From Flammula alnicola (Eukaryota > Basidiomycota > Agaricomycetes > Agaricales > Strophariaceae): a stretch of DNA of 64,000 nucleotides. The stretch is taken from positions 248,001 to 312,000 of the forward strand of contig JADNRV010000037.1 in the NCBI GenBank assembly GCA_015499995.1, given 5' to 3'. Both the position numbers and the translations under genes were made by a program. The notes beneath the pieces were generated by a model that ran no database searches, was not told the DNA's origin, and was given only the letters and a program-made list of their open reading frames with translations. This document shows, in pieces, positions 1 through 11,179 of the stretch. The first letter of the stretch is position 1. Each line of letters starts with the position of its first letter.

Positions 1-1183
1 TTGCATGTCGACAACGCGAGGTAACAATAATAAGCGGACGTACCGTCAAGTGTGCTCTGATACGCCGCCGGAATGACAAGAGCTAAGGGCGGCAGAAGGA
101 ATTAAGTAAGCACAGCGTTCGGGAATTATATATGAGGCGCAGGAAAGAGTTAATTTTGCCACAGGCCAAAAATGGGACTTACTGATACAAGCCAAAGTCA
201 TCAACTACAAGAGAAAGTATAACTTTAAGAAATGAGTAAAGACAGTTGATATGCAAGGACTCACAGAGCTCGAACTAGAGGACGTGAACAAAAGAATAGC
301 AAGTGCATAGGTAAGCAAGTATGACACAGAGAGAACGCGCGCGCATTGGTGCGGCGGAAGCGGAGGGAAAGAGGCTTACGCTTGAGCCGCGGTGACCTGG
401 AATAAACTTTCGTTGCGCTCGTAGCCTGCGGCGAGGAAGGAGCACCCGAGGACGAGGAGGATGTTGGACAGGATGGAGCCGAGCATCTAGAAGAGCGGAG
501 CCAATCAAATAAAAAGGGGGAGAGCATGGGAAAGGAGAGAACATGAACGCGGTGAGACGCAGGTAAGAACGTCAGTCAACGGAGGCTAAGCACGTATCCG
601 AGAACGCGCACGTACAGAAGTTTGGACGATGCGGATTTCATCTGTGAACGGGTTGGTGAGATGAGTATATTATATTTGGGTAGGAAGAGATATACCTTGG
701 AGAAGAGCAGCGATGCCGACAATGATCTCAACGGCGTTGCCGAAAGAGGCATTGAGCAAACCAGCCAGGGTCTGCCCAAGACTGGCTGACATTTGGTCCG
801 TTGATTCACCGAGGAGCTGCACACAAAGAAATGAGGATGAGGACGGTGTACAATATATTATGCATCGATAGCAGGGCGACGAAATATACCTTTGCAAGAG
901 GCATGATAGCGAAGAAGCTAAAGCCAAAGCGGAGAGCAACATCCCATTGCAAATGGTGCGCGATGGCGCTAAGAGGGACAAAGACGAGGAGGACGTTGAA
1001 GTAGGAGCTGAAGATGTACCACTTGTACGACTGGATCCAGGAAGGTTGGCCATCCGCTTTGAGGAACGAAGCGACGCGTGCAGGGAACGGCCTGGGAGGG
1101 GTTGAGGACGAGGGCGATGTAGCAGCATAGCGTGCACCATTAGCGGCAGAAGTAGCGACGAGGGGCGTATTCTCCGTAGCCAT
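1..1183 (-). CDS. VCX1: Vacuolar Ca2+/H+ exchanger (CAX family), 3' end outside window
   Basis: This is a cation/H+ antiporter of the vacuolar membrane that would move cytosolic Ca2+ into the vacuole. Exons read from the minus strand are 890-1183, 696-816, 616-641, 380-486, 265-274, 183-204 and 44-82, all with GT-AG borders and matching phase. They give a hydrophilic N-terminus of about 60 residues, then the first membrane segments, then the GQTLAGLLNASFGNAVEIIV stretch with the GNAVE cation-binding motif of the family (c-1 region). MLGSILSNILLVLGCSF follows, then the start of the acidic-loop region. The start at 1183 is the only ATG giving this frame. Exons of 10, 22, 26 and 39 nt are unusually small. 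The C-terminal half lies left of position 1. The family call is secure; vacuolar location is inferred from homologues. Confidence 0.9.
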
Positions 1184-1323
1184 GATAGCAGGAGATAAAG
1201 AACGAGGGAGATTGAAAGGAATGTCTTGAGACTTAAATAAAAGTGTGAAAAGTGTTGTGCCGTGGATCGAGTGAGGCAGTGTTCAGAAATGTTTGGGCTT
1301 GGCAAGAAGTATGTGCAGTGACG

Positions 1324-2100
1324 TCACGTGGTATCTACATCGGCATTGAACTCCAACGCGTCGGACAAGTGCTGGATATCGCCATACGCCACCACCACGC
1401 CCTTCTTATTCTCCTTGACCTCTATCACGCTCACTGACGCGTTGAAGCACCCCGACACCATAACGCCTTCTCCGCACTGTGCCTTTCTCGCCCCGATCAA
1501 GTCGCGCACCAGTGTTGTGATCCATCCGCCGTGCGATGTCACTAGCACATTCACCTCTTCTCCGTCGTCGGGCCGCGTGTCCAAAACGTGTCCAAGGATG
1601 CGCTCCTTCCACCATGCCATCGCCCGCTGACTGAACGCCGCGCTCGTCTCTATCGACTGGTCCGCCCCCGTCGCAAGCACAAGCTTCGCCCATTTCCCGC
1701 TCGTGCCCTCCAAGTCGCCCATGAACTAAACATGGCCCTCAAAGGTATGCACGCGAAGAAGAAAATATCAATCTACTCACCCTCTCTCGCAATTCCTGCT
1801 GCTTCACCAACTTCACCTCGGGATGGTGCGCCAGAATCGCTTCAGCAGTCTAACACCATCATCAGCCTCCCTCCTCTCTTGAGCCCTGCTCGAGTAACAC
1901 ACCTTGACAGCCCGACTCAAATCACTGCTAAACGCATACCCAAATTTCACCCCCTTCAGCGCCTCGCCCACCAGCCGCGCCTGCTCCTCCCCCAGCTCAT
2001 TCAGCGCCGTGTCCTGCTGGCCCTGTATAACCCCATCCCGATTCGCCTGCGTCTCCCCGTGTCGCACCAGGTACACCCGCGCTACCGTCTTCGACGTCAT
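1324..2100 (-). CDS. Histidine phosphatase superfamily (phosphoglycerate mutase-like) protein
   Basis: Three exons (1903-2100, 1781-1849, 1324-1725) join in phase to a 222-residue protein. The N-terminus carries the catalytic motif YLVRHGETQAN (residues about 10-20, phosphohistidine acceptor), and the second catalytic histidine lies in VLVTSHGGWITTLV in the last exon. Other family signatures are FSSDLSRA and RERFMGDLEGTS. Length and motifs fit small fungal broad-specificity phosphatases (similar to yeast YOR283W) rather than glycolytic phosphoglycerate mutase. The substrate cannot be told from sequence. The gene lies between the Ca2+ exchanger and DOA1 on the same strand. Confidence 0.88.
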
Positions 2101-2612
2101 CGTCTAATCTAATCTTGTTGAATACTTGAGATCTTGTCAGATCTTCAGCCCTCTAAATCGCCAAGGTCTCAACTTTCCAAACCCAGATGATGGGAGATAG
2201 GACCTGACTCTCAACCTCCAAGACCCGGCAGATACACACCGTGAAGGACACGAAAGGAAAATCGAGGCTATGATACCTGTATTAGCGTTCTGTCATTGTC
2301 AATTTCATCCTGTGGATTTGTACAAATCAGGCGAGCGCGTGCCCCGCTCGTGCCGTACGCCCGTGGGCAATGACCACAGGCATTTATGTCATCTCATTTC
2401 GGCTTGACGGCGAGGAATTCACGAAATCTTTCCAGTGCAATACATGTTACGTTCGAAATCATGTCCACCAAGAGAAGCCGTGTAATTACCTACAGGTACG
2501 ATAGCAAAAAAAAGCCCCTTGCAGCGATATCGATATTACAACTTGACCATCCCTTCTCTTTTCTTTTCTTCGCTCCTCTTACTTACAAGTCTATCCCCCA
2601 CCCCTCTATGCA
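2101..2612. other. Intergenic spacer
   Basis: This stretch lies between the start of the phosphatase gene and the end of DOA1, both on the minus strand. It should hold the phosphatase promoter and the DOA1 terminator. No coding sequence, repeat or RNA gene is apparent. Confidence 0.5.
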
Positions 2613-5600
2613 CTAAATCAACGCACTAATCTCAGCGCAGACATTCTTCACCCGCACATCCGGGAAAGTCACAGGCAACGAACGCAAGCACTGCCCAATC
2701 TCGCCCTTCTGCGCCGCCGAGAGCGATTGTCTGGTCTTAGCCGCGTGCGCCTACAGCACCAAAAAAAAAAGTCAGAGAAGGGAAACAAAGGAGACGCGCA
2801 AAGATATTCATTGTACGCACGATATTACCCAACGCGACGAGCGCCCGATACACAGCTTCCGCATCCGCCGTCTCCGACTCTAGGATCTACATACAGTACA
2901 TTTTTGTATTTTCAACGGTGAGAAACCCAGCATTGGGCAAGAACCAGAGAACCAGAACAAGCGCATCTCACCTTATTGATCAGAGACACAGTTTGGTCGC
3001 GCAGCGAGATGTCCAGCGCGAATCGGAGACCCTGGCACGAGATACTATTTCCATCACATAAAAATTCAGTTTTAAAACATATGTAGAAACGAAGAACGGC
3101 AAAGGAAGACATACTTGAACAACACAGTAGCCAGCGCGACGCGCTGCGTCTTATTCAGAACCGCATACGGCGCCTGGGCGAGCGTCTCCACGATCTACAG
3201 ATGAAACCAAAACAAATCAGCACACTGCCTCACAAGCAAACGAAAGGACAACTTACCCTGCCCAACCACACCCCATCCGTCTGGCCCTCCTCCTGGAACG
3301 CATTCGCCAGCGTCCGCAGCAAAAGCAGCATATTCGTCTCCCTCGGTTTAGGCAGCGGTGCCGTCCAAGACGCGTGCCATTCCGCCGCCTTGAACAAAGC
3401 GTCGGCGAACCGCTCGAGCACACCCGGCGCGCCAAAAGCCTCGGGGCAGAAGCCGACGACTAGGCGGCTCAGGTCGATGACTGTATGCGCGGAAGGAGAT
3501 TTAGATTAGATTAGACTACGAGAGTATGTAGGAAAGGAGCAAAAAAGAAAAATCGCGCACCAGGAAACCTCTGCGACGACGGCCACCGATCGAGTATGGA
3601 GATGATCGAATCTACATGGGCCTGTGAGAGCGGGCTGGGAGGCTGGCGGGGCGGCGTCGACGTGATCAGCGTCAGATACGCGAACGTCTCTTCCAGCCTC
3701 TTGATCTCGTCCGGGTACATGGCCAGCGAGGACGTCGACTGAAACGAGTATATGCATGTATTAGCGCGCCGGATATCTTGCGAAATAAATGTGCCAAGAA
3801 ACATACGATTTCATGACGCAGCACCTCGTCAAACTGGAATAGCTTGGCCTGCATCGCACTCACATTCGCTTGTTTGAACGTGACAAGTTTCGACTGCAAA
3901 AAAAAATGGAGCCACGAAATACTCAATGCTTGCTCCAACCTCTGACTGGACTAGAAGAGACTACGTACCACTGGGAGTATCTTAGCAGGTGCCGCTGGGG
4001 CCGGTCGCGATTGCGGTGTCGGAGCGGCGCCAGAGTATCGCGAAGCACCAGTAAAAGGGTCTCCGTACGATTGCGACTGGGCCGTCGAAGGCGCAGTAGC
4101 CCTGTGCCGAGGCGACATACCGAGAAGCACCCGTAAAGGGGTCGACATACTGTGGCTGAGCTGCTGCGGAGCTGCAGCACTCGCGCGGTATCTCGAGGCA
4201 CCTAACCACACAACAACAATTCAGCGAGCTGGAACGGATTACAGTCATAGAAATCACCCACCCGTAAAAGGATCCACATACTCCTCTCCGCCAGTCCCGA
4301 TATTAACACCCGCCGTGTTCTTCTCGATAAACTTGACCACTTCGTCGATGTAGGTCAACGGCAGGTCATTACTCTGCAAGAACTTCTGCGCTGCGCTGTA
4401 TGGATTTTCTGTATCAAATGCATTAAGGGAGATGCTAGAAGGCAAGAGATGGATATAGTTACCCGAAACGTTATAAGGAAGTTTAAGAGGTGGCACGCCG
4501 TCCTGTATTCGACATCGAACACATAATCGTATTCTTTCCCTTCGTATAGTTGTTTGCGGCCTGAACCAACGGCATCGACGACTTCGCCGATCTTTTGCCA
4601 TGTGTGGTTGGCGCTATCCCACTGAAAACGAGTGCTGAGTACAGCATTTACACAAAATGGAAATCTTTACGTACCTGATGTGCTTCCACGAGTGCTCCGT
4701 TTCTGATCATCTTCACTTCGCCGACTTTTTACCTTGTCGAAGGTCGAAACTAGGATCAGCAGCATGGGCTGCATAAAGAGGCGAGACGTACCTGGAGTAT
4801 TCAGGCTTCCGGCCCAGGCAAGTCGCTCTTTTTCACATCTCCCACCTGCTGCGACGGTAATGCCTGGCTTGCAACCTGGTCATCGTATTCTTTCAGGGCC
4901 TCCACAGTAGCCCAACGTTCTTCTGATTCGCTGAACACTCTCACGACGCCATCGCTACATCCACTAACGATGTCGCCGTTAGGCATCGTGGAGACTGCCC
5001 ATACGGAAATGGCAGGATGGACGATGGTCTGTGAACATTCTCCATCTGAACTTTATTTCGTCGGTTTGCTGTCGTTGTTGTGCAAGGTATATGAACAAAG
5101 AAAACGTACCCTTCCATACACGCACTGTTCGATCCTCGCCAGCAGAAACAATATCTCCACTTGGTAGAACGGATAGGCTGTAGACGAAAGAAGTATGGCC
5201 GGATAGAGTGTAGATGGTATCTCCGCCGAGCGTCCATACACGGATTTCACTACGTATGTCAGCTCTCAGTGCTGGTAAAAGCTATAGATGGCCTGTGACA
5301 TACCTGTCGTTCGAGCATGATGCAAAGCCGATATCTGGAATAAGAGCCAGTCCGCGGACCGCGTCTCGATGTCCAGTAAATGTTTGAAGAACTTTATGCT
5401 GTTGCCATAGCTTGATTGTCTTGTCCGCAGACCCTGCAAAAAGACGCGCGTCAGCAAGATATCTAGAAAATGGGCAGTCACCTCACCAGTCAGAAACTGG
5501 TCCTCGTCGATTCCCACCACGGCCCATACTGATTGCTGGTGTCCCTTCAAATCGTATACCAGATTGAAATTCTTCCACACTTTAGCTGTTCTATAGCAGG

Positions 5601-6131
5601 TTAACGACCCGTCATGAAAGCTCGACTGGCATTGATGTGCACTCACTTGTCCCATGATCCAGAAATGATTGTACCACCTGGCGTAACATCCAACGTGCAG
5701 ATATTGTCAAGGTGTCCGAGGAGACAGAAGTCTGGATCATCTCTGGGCTTGTCGAGGTTGAACACATTGACCACGGCATCCTGGCCTCCAGTTACGGCGT
5801 AGCCTTCCAGGCATTCAGTAATTGAGGAGAAGGAACAGCTGCGACACTCGCACACCTTTGGGAGCATCTGTGCTTGGAGCGATGTAGGCCACAGAGTTGA
5901 CATAGCGAGATCCAGCTCGTAAAACAACTTCGGCCTTGAATTGGGATCTGAGGGCGATCGCTGCCATGAAATCGCGGTAGAATCACGAGAGGCGGAAAGA
6001 ATGAGTCGGTCAGTCGGTGAACTCAGGGCGCGAACCTAGAATTAATCAGTCAGTGATAAGATAACTTTGGGAGAGATATGAGAGACATCTGAGGTATGTG
6101 CTTTGAGGGTTGCTGACAGTTTATAGGGCAT
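2613..6131 (-). CDS. DOA1: DOA1/UFD3/PLAA ubiquitin-binding Cdc48 cofactor
   Basis: Homologue of yeast Doa1 (Lub1, human PLAA), a Cdc48/p97 adaptor in ubiquitin homeostasis. The start at 6131 gives MPYKLSATLKAHTSDVRAL, matching the Doa1 N-terminus. WD40 repeats follow across about 4800-6130 (TIISGSWDKTAKVWKN, then PSGDIVSAGEDRTVRVWK, then MPNGDIVSGCSDGVVRVF). Next is a PFU domain (4260-4730, KEYDYVFDV and PPLKLPYNVS, ending in ENPYSAAQKFLQSNDLPLTY), then DPFTGASRY repeats (4000-4280), then an all-helical PUL domain to the stop at 2613-2615 (CAEISALI). About a dozen short introns interrupt it. Single missing bases are apparent near 5942 (WD40) and near 4527 (PFU), and the middle DPFTGASRY repeat (about 4105-4170) is out of frame with its neighbours. 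The gene is therefore either mis-sequenced or damaged. Family assignment is secure. Confidence 0.88.
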
Positions 6132-6948
6132 GGTCTCTGTCGAGGAAGGAAAGAAAGACAAAGCTGGCGGTTGGAGAGAAAGATACACGCAAGCCCGAGC
6201 CACGCACAAGATTCTAACTTGAATCCGGAGTTAGAAAGTGGCCAAAATTCAAGTCACAACCTTGACCTCAAAATACGTAACTTTCCAGTCTTCTCATGTC
6301 ATCTTATGAAGGGGCTTACGCGTCCACTAGAAGAAAGAACAAAGACTCTATTCCAGCATAATAAAAGCAGACATTCCTAATAACCATTACCAAATCCCTC
6401 CTTCCCTCCCTCGAAACCCCAACAACTTCTCCCCCCAAAGCCCGTCGTAAAGTGCCTAGATCGACGCTTGAACGAACTGGAAGAAATGTGCACCACTCAA
6501 ACGAACCCAAACCACAGTGGATAGCTGCAAATGGGGGATACGGAGGTGTAGTCTATGCCTTGCACCATTAATTCATCTCCTGCGAGGGCCTCCTGGTCGA
6601 GTCGTCAGTCATAGCACGAACGTATTGACGAGATAAAAACCAAGAGGGGATGGTGGACGGAAGTCGAGAAATTGTCACTTTTAACTACGACTTCAGGGCA
6701 GGCGCCAAGCGCCCTTCCCTGCCAAACAAGCTCCTACAACGGAACCAATTTTCTGTTGATTTCTTGACTTCTCTTCACAAGTCTCTTCACGAGAGTGAGT
6801 ATACACTGGCAGACCAAAAATGTTTCATAAGAAGAGTTATATACAAGTTGCCATAAATTTTATTTCATCTGCGCCTTCGACCACGGCTGAATTTTTGAAG
6901 CAGTTCCAATTACTCTATTATCTAAGTTGTTACAAGGTTGGCCAGTCT
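6132..6948. other. Intergenic, DOA1 upstream region
   Basis: About 0.8 kb between the DOA1 start and the 3' end of the F-box-like gene, both on the minus strand. It should contain the DOA1 promoter. The short reading frames here show no family signature, and no repeat is evident. Confidence 0.45.
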
Positions 6949-8704
6949 TCAAAAGTCAGAGCCATCTTCCCCAAACAAGGCTTCGTTCATGCTATCGTCC
7001 GTATCCAGCTCCGAGGTATTTCTGCGACGATTTCGGTGTTGGTTGCGACCCCCCTCCCAAACAAGTTTCGCGCAAAATGGCTGCAACCTAGCGCATTCGT
7101 CAGGCATCGAGACAGTCGAACTATAATCGGGATATTTGAAACGAAGGCATTCCAAAGGCGCGCCGGAATTGGCTCTCCAAGTCACAAATTTGGACAGGCT
7201 GTCCAGGGAGCCTGAATGCCAGTTCATGTCGTAGATTGTCATATGTTGGATATGACGCAACGAAAGAGGAAATCTTGCGCTGCCAGCGGGACCAAAGCCA
7301 CTCAGGAGAGGGAACAGAAATTTTGCTGACAATTCGAAGTTAATCTTGATGGTTTGGATGGAAGCGTAGGGCGCCATTAGAGTGATGAGACTTTGCACCA
7401 TGAAAAGTGGAAACCGCCATCCAGGATTATCAATGTGGGCAAGTGACTCCAGTTCTATCAAAGATATGAGGTAATCGTAAAATTCAAACTTCGTGCGCCC
7501 GTATTCAAGGTGAATTCGGAAGAGGCAATCGGCGTTTGCTTCTGGACGGGAATCGGTGATATGAATGCATCTTCTGTTGATGATTGCCCGTAATGACGGA
7601 GGAGATGCAATTTGCTTTTGTCGGGTTAGATGATCGAGTATGTTATCCAACAAATTATCAGAAGTCGAGCCACGAAAGTCAACATGGTAGATATGGATGT
7701 CGAAAGAACGCAGTGGCGGTGCTGAGATATGGACGAGGAACTGGCTGCAGGGCAGAAACCGTCCAGTTAATTGAAGGGAGGTTAGATGGGAAGGTTCATG
7801 TCCGGCAGGGTATCTTGATCGTATGACTCCGGGAAGACATTCACGAGCGTCAATGAAGTGAGATTCCCAAGAGTCTGGATGAGGGCACACCATTCTGCTA
7901 CGTCGGGTACCTTGCCATCTATATCAAATATGGCGAGCTCTGTGAGATGGTGATATAAAGGAGAGTTGAGGCGGAAGAGATAGCCTGATGTCTTTAAGCG
8001 CAATAGATGGCAAGCGTCTTCGTGGGGGAAAGGAGGCAAATATGGATCGGCGTCGAGCGACATCATCTCGTCCACTGAAGCATCCGGCGCGTAGGACTCC
8101 GGGTCGTCCGGGTCGTCCCTCTCTTCTGGATCATAGTCTTCAGACAATTCAAGGCTGCGAAGCATCGGCATCGGGTGTCGTAACCGTTTGAAAATACCTC
8201 TGGCATGCGCTTTACATCCCCACAAAACGCTTCCAGTTCTCCTAATCGATGAAAATGAGGCAGCGCCATTCGAAAGTTCGTCGTTGATCTGCGTATGTGC
8301 TTAGAAGAGTGGAAGTTGACAGTAACCTTCAAAGGCAATGTTCCCGATCGTCGTACGAGCTCCGCTGCCCATTGAGGTGGAGTGCTGTCGCAGTTGAGCA
8401 AGATATTCCACAAGGTTGGAGATTCGAGAGCAAGCTGGCGCCAATAACGGCAGACTTGGCCCACCCTCCTCGCGTCTCTGCTCAAGTCTATCTGCCTAGA
8501 GCTTTCAATAAAATTCTGTGCCTTGTCATGGGATGATGCCTTAATGATAAAAATCCTCAGCAAAATTTCCGGTGGTAGTTTTGCAATAGGAACTAGAGTG
8601 TTGCACTGCTCGGCGATCGTGCGCGCTCTTTCAAGGAGGAGATTTCTTTCATCCAGAAGGTTCTTATAAGTTTCAGAGTTACTGATATCTTTGTGGCTGA
8701 TCAT
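6949..8704 (-). CDS. F-box-like protein with leucine-rich C-terminus (two apparent frameshifts)
   Basis: Three overlapping minus-strand frames (8704-8063, 8225-7782, 7893-6949) together read as one protein of about 580 residues typical of the large agaricomycete F-box-like family. There is an N-terminal coiled segment, then the F-box core LPPEILLRIFIIKA and CRYWRQLALESPTLW, then irregular leucine-rich stretches (MPMLRSLELSEDY, LTSLTLVNVFPE, LTSLQLTGRFLPC). The family recruits substrates to SCF ubiquitin ligases, but members are diverse and this one's target is unknown. Continuity requires one extra base near 8195 (in TTTTCAAACGG) and one near 7790 (in CTTCCCATC). No GT-AG intron fixes either site. 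It may be a pseudogene or carry sequence errors. Confidence 0.7.
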
Positions 8705-8978
8705 CGTTCAATGGGCTGAATTTGAAAGACCCGAAGTAAAAGTCCTTGTTTTGAATGCATAAGTATTTCCATTATCTATCGGCGGATGTCAAGTAGTTGG
8801 AGGACTCACTTTGAATTTGCGGGTCCCAGAGCGGAGCTGGACGAGTGAAAGAACAGGGAAAGAACCCGAGAGAAGAAAGAACCATTCGGTCATCTTGTCA
8901 ACACAACGCGTCATGTTGCCACGTGCCACCGCGCGGCGCGTCCACAATCTGTCACAACCTTTCTTGTCACTCTCTACC
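8705..8978. promoter_or_regulatory. Shared divergent promoter region, F-box-like / CSM1
   Basis: Only 274 bp separate the start of the F-box-like gene (-) from that of CSM1 (+), so both must initiate here. No clear TATA box is seen. An ACGCGT hexamer lies at 8906-8911, but this hexamer is not enriched in the window, so it is weak evidence for cell-cycle control. Confidence 0.4.
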
Positions 8979-10980
8979 ATGTCCGACTCCGATGATTTTG
9001 GTGCGTCCCCACTACTATTATGCATGCTGTGAAAGGAAAAGAATAAATAGCTAAAATCTTTATGCTGCGTGTTTTGTAGGAGGCCTTGGACTACAACTCC
9101 AAATATTCCGAGACGGTTGCTCCGAGCACGTCCAAACCGAGCAGCAGTCGCGCTCAGGCAGGGCCATCCAGAGGTGTCACTGCCAACTCGAATCGGAGAA
9201 AGGCTGCTATTACTATAGAGGAATCTGATGCCGATGATGTACAGCAACCCGTTACAAAGAAGAGCAAGACTGCACGCGGGCGGAAACAAACAGAACAGGA
9301 AGAAGAGGTCGACGAGAACGAGCGTGCTGAGAGAAACGAAGATGACCAAGAAGTTGATGGAGAGGAGGTAGAGGAGGTAGACCCGCCACCACCACCAGCA
9401 AGTCGCGCGGAGGATCTAAGAAGCCTGCTGTCCGTGCTGGGGCCGCTTCTGTGAACGGAATTCAAAAACAATGCACTCGCATCAGCAGCGGCCAAAGGCA
9501 AAGGCAAAGCAAATCCAAGCCTCCCTCGACAGCGCAGCAGCAGAATGTGGAGCCAATGGACATCGACTCGGCTGATGCACCCGAGTTTGTGGAGGATGTG
9601 GAAGAGGAGTCGGTGGGTAAGGGGCACATGAACGTAGCGCAGGCTATCAACGCGGCTGCGAAGTCTGCGAGAATAGGCGCCCGTGGAGTGAAGAGTGGGA
9701 GGGCGCCTCAACGTCCATCGGCACAGAAGAACGAAGATATCACACGTCTGGGGGAACAGCTATCCCAGGTGTGTGGATATTGCTTGTATTGTTTTATCTC
9801 TATTTTGTTCTACCTCGCTAATGACTCAATCGTCCCTTCATGAAACATTTTATAGGCGAATACACATATTGAGGACCTGAAGCGACAGCTCGATGAACTG
9901 TATAAAGTACGACATACTGAGCCAGAACTGCTGCTAGAACGAATGGAGGTGCAACATCAAGCTCAAATACGAGGTACTGATTAAAAAGGCCCACTCTCAC
10001 GTCTTCGATTGTGATGTTGTAACTCTCAAATTTAGGGTACGAAAACTTGTTGAAGACTTTAGAGCCAAACTTGCTCAGAAAGATACTCTCTTTCGACCCG
10101 GCAAGACTGCCGTGTTCGAGCTACTCACCCGAGAAGAAGCGGATAGGGAGATGCAAAATCTGCAGCAACAACTCAAGTCATACAAGGATGCAATTCAAGA
10201 GCGAGATCAGCGTCTCAAGGAGATGGAGGAAGAAGTCAAAGATCTGCAACAGAATAGTAAGTCTTGTGTTTACCCTTCGACTTTACTTATATCTCATGCA
10301 CTTACTTCTTTCTCGTGCAGAAAAGGATCTGCAATTGAGTTGAAAGCGGAAATCCAGAGAGGAAACTCTCTGCCTCTAAAGCCCAACAACAACGCCAACC
10401 GCACGGATCAGCCTCTCGTGCGCATACAGGACCAATGGTGCCGATGAACCAGGATCCCAAATACGCAGAAGTTCTCAAATTCTATGAGGACCTCAGCAAC
10501 GTTATTGTACCCAACATAAAAGTTCTCCCTGGACGATATCTACACATGGACGAATGGCTTCTAAGCTGCTGTTATACCCATAAAGATGTCATGGACAAGA
10601 CCGCCATCCCAAAGAGTGAGTCTCTTCATTTTCTTTTCTCGTTGTTGAGTCTGATCAGTCATCTGCACAATGTTGATTAAGGTTTATATTTTTCCTTGCG
10701 TCTTTGTCACGACTTGAAGGCTGGCGTCACGGAGCCTGTCGAGCGTCAGGACCAGCTCGTGGAGTCCGTGCACTACATACCGAAAGAACTGGACAAAGAG
10801 TCTCCCGAGTTTGTAGAGTCCCTAGGATTCTTAAGCGATACGTTTACCTTCGAAAGAGACCAACTTTCATTATTTTTGCGGACATTACATGACAACATCA
10901 GCGGCGAAGGAAACGACGATAACTCGAGAGCGGGGCAAGGCGGAGAGGAGAGTGGTTCGGACGACAATTCGTCGTGCTAG
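8979..10980 (+). CDS. CSM1: Monopolin subunit Csm1/Pcs1-like kinetochore protein
   Basis: The C-terminal globular domain (10435-10980) resembles Csm1/Pcs1 (EVLKFYEDLSNVIVPNIK, then HYIPKELDKESPEFVESLGF). It is preceded by long coiled coil (IEDLKRQLDELYK and REEADREMQNLQQQLKSY). The N-terminal third is acidic, Ser/Lys-rich and probably disordered. Csm1 clamps microtubule attachment sites and organises rDNA and kinetochores. The stop is TAG at 10978-10980. Exon joins are partly uncertain. The start at 8979 (MSDSDDF) is one base out of phase with exon 2, while ATG 8992 is in phase. Near 9395 the frame changes by one base or uses a short GT-rich intron. Two later introns keep frame only with acceptors a little downstream of the first AG (near 10045 and 10341). 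Family confidence is good; exact gene model is moderate. Confidence 0.75.
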
Positions 10981-11179
10981 TGGAATGAGCATGGGCGACA
11001 CTTCATATATGTATGTATGTAGTCTTTGATTTCTTGTCTGTTTTGTGTTTCCCTGATGTCCATTTCTACAATAGTAGTTTACCTTCTTGGATTTGGCTAT
11101 ACCTGGTTGGATGTTGATGGTGTTTATAGCGGAAGGATATTTTGGATGTTTATCTTGGTGGTAAGGAGAAGGATGAGCC

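Noticed and set aside
8906..8911. ACGCGT (MluI cell-cycle box) upstream of CSM1, and another at 58797-58802 upstream of the HAUS3-like gene.
   Set aside because: The hexamer occurs roughly ten times in the window, often in places unrelated to cell-cycle genes, about what chance predicts.
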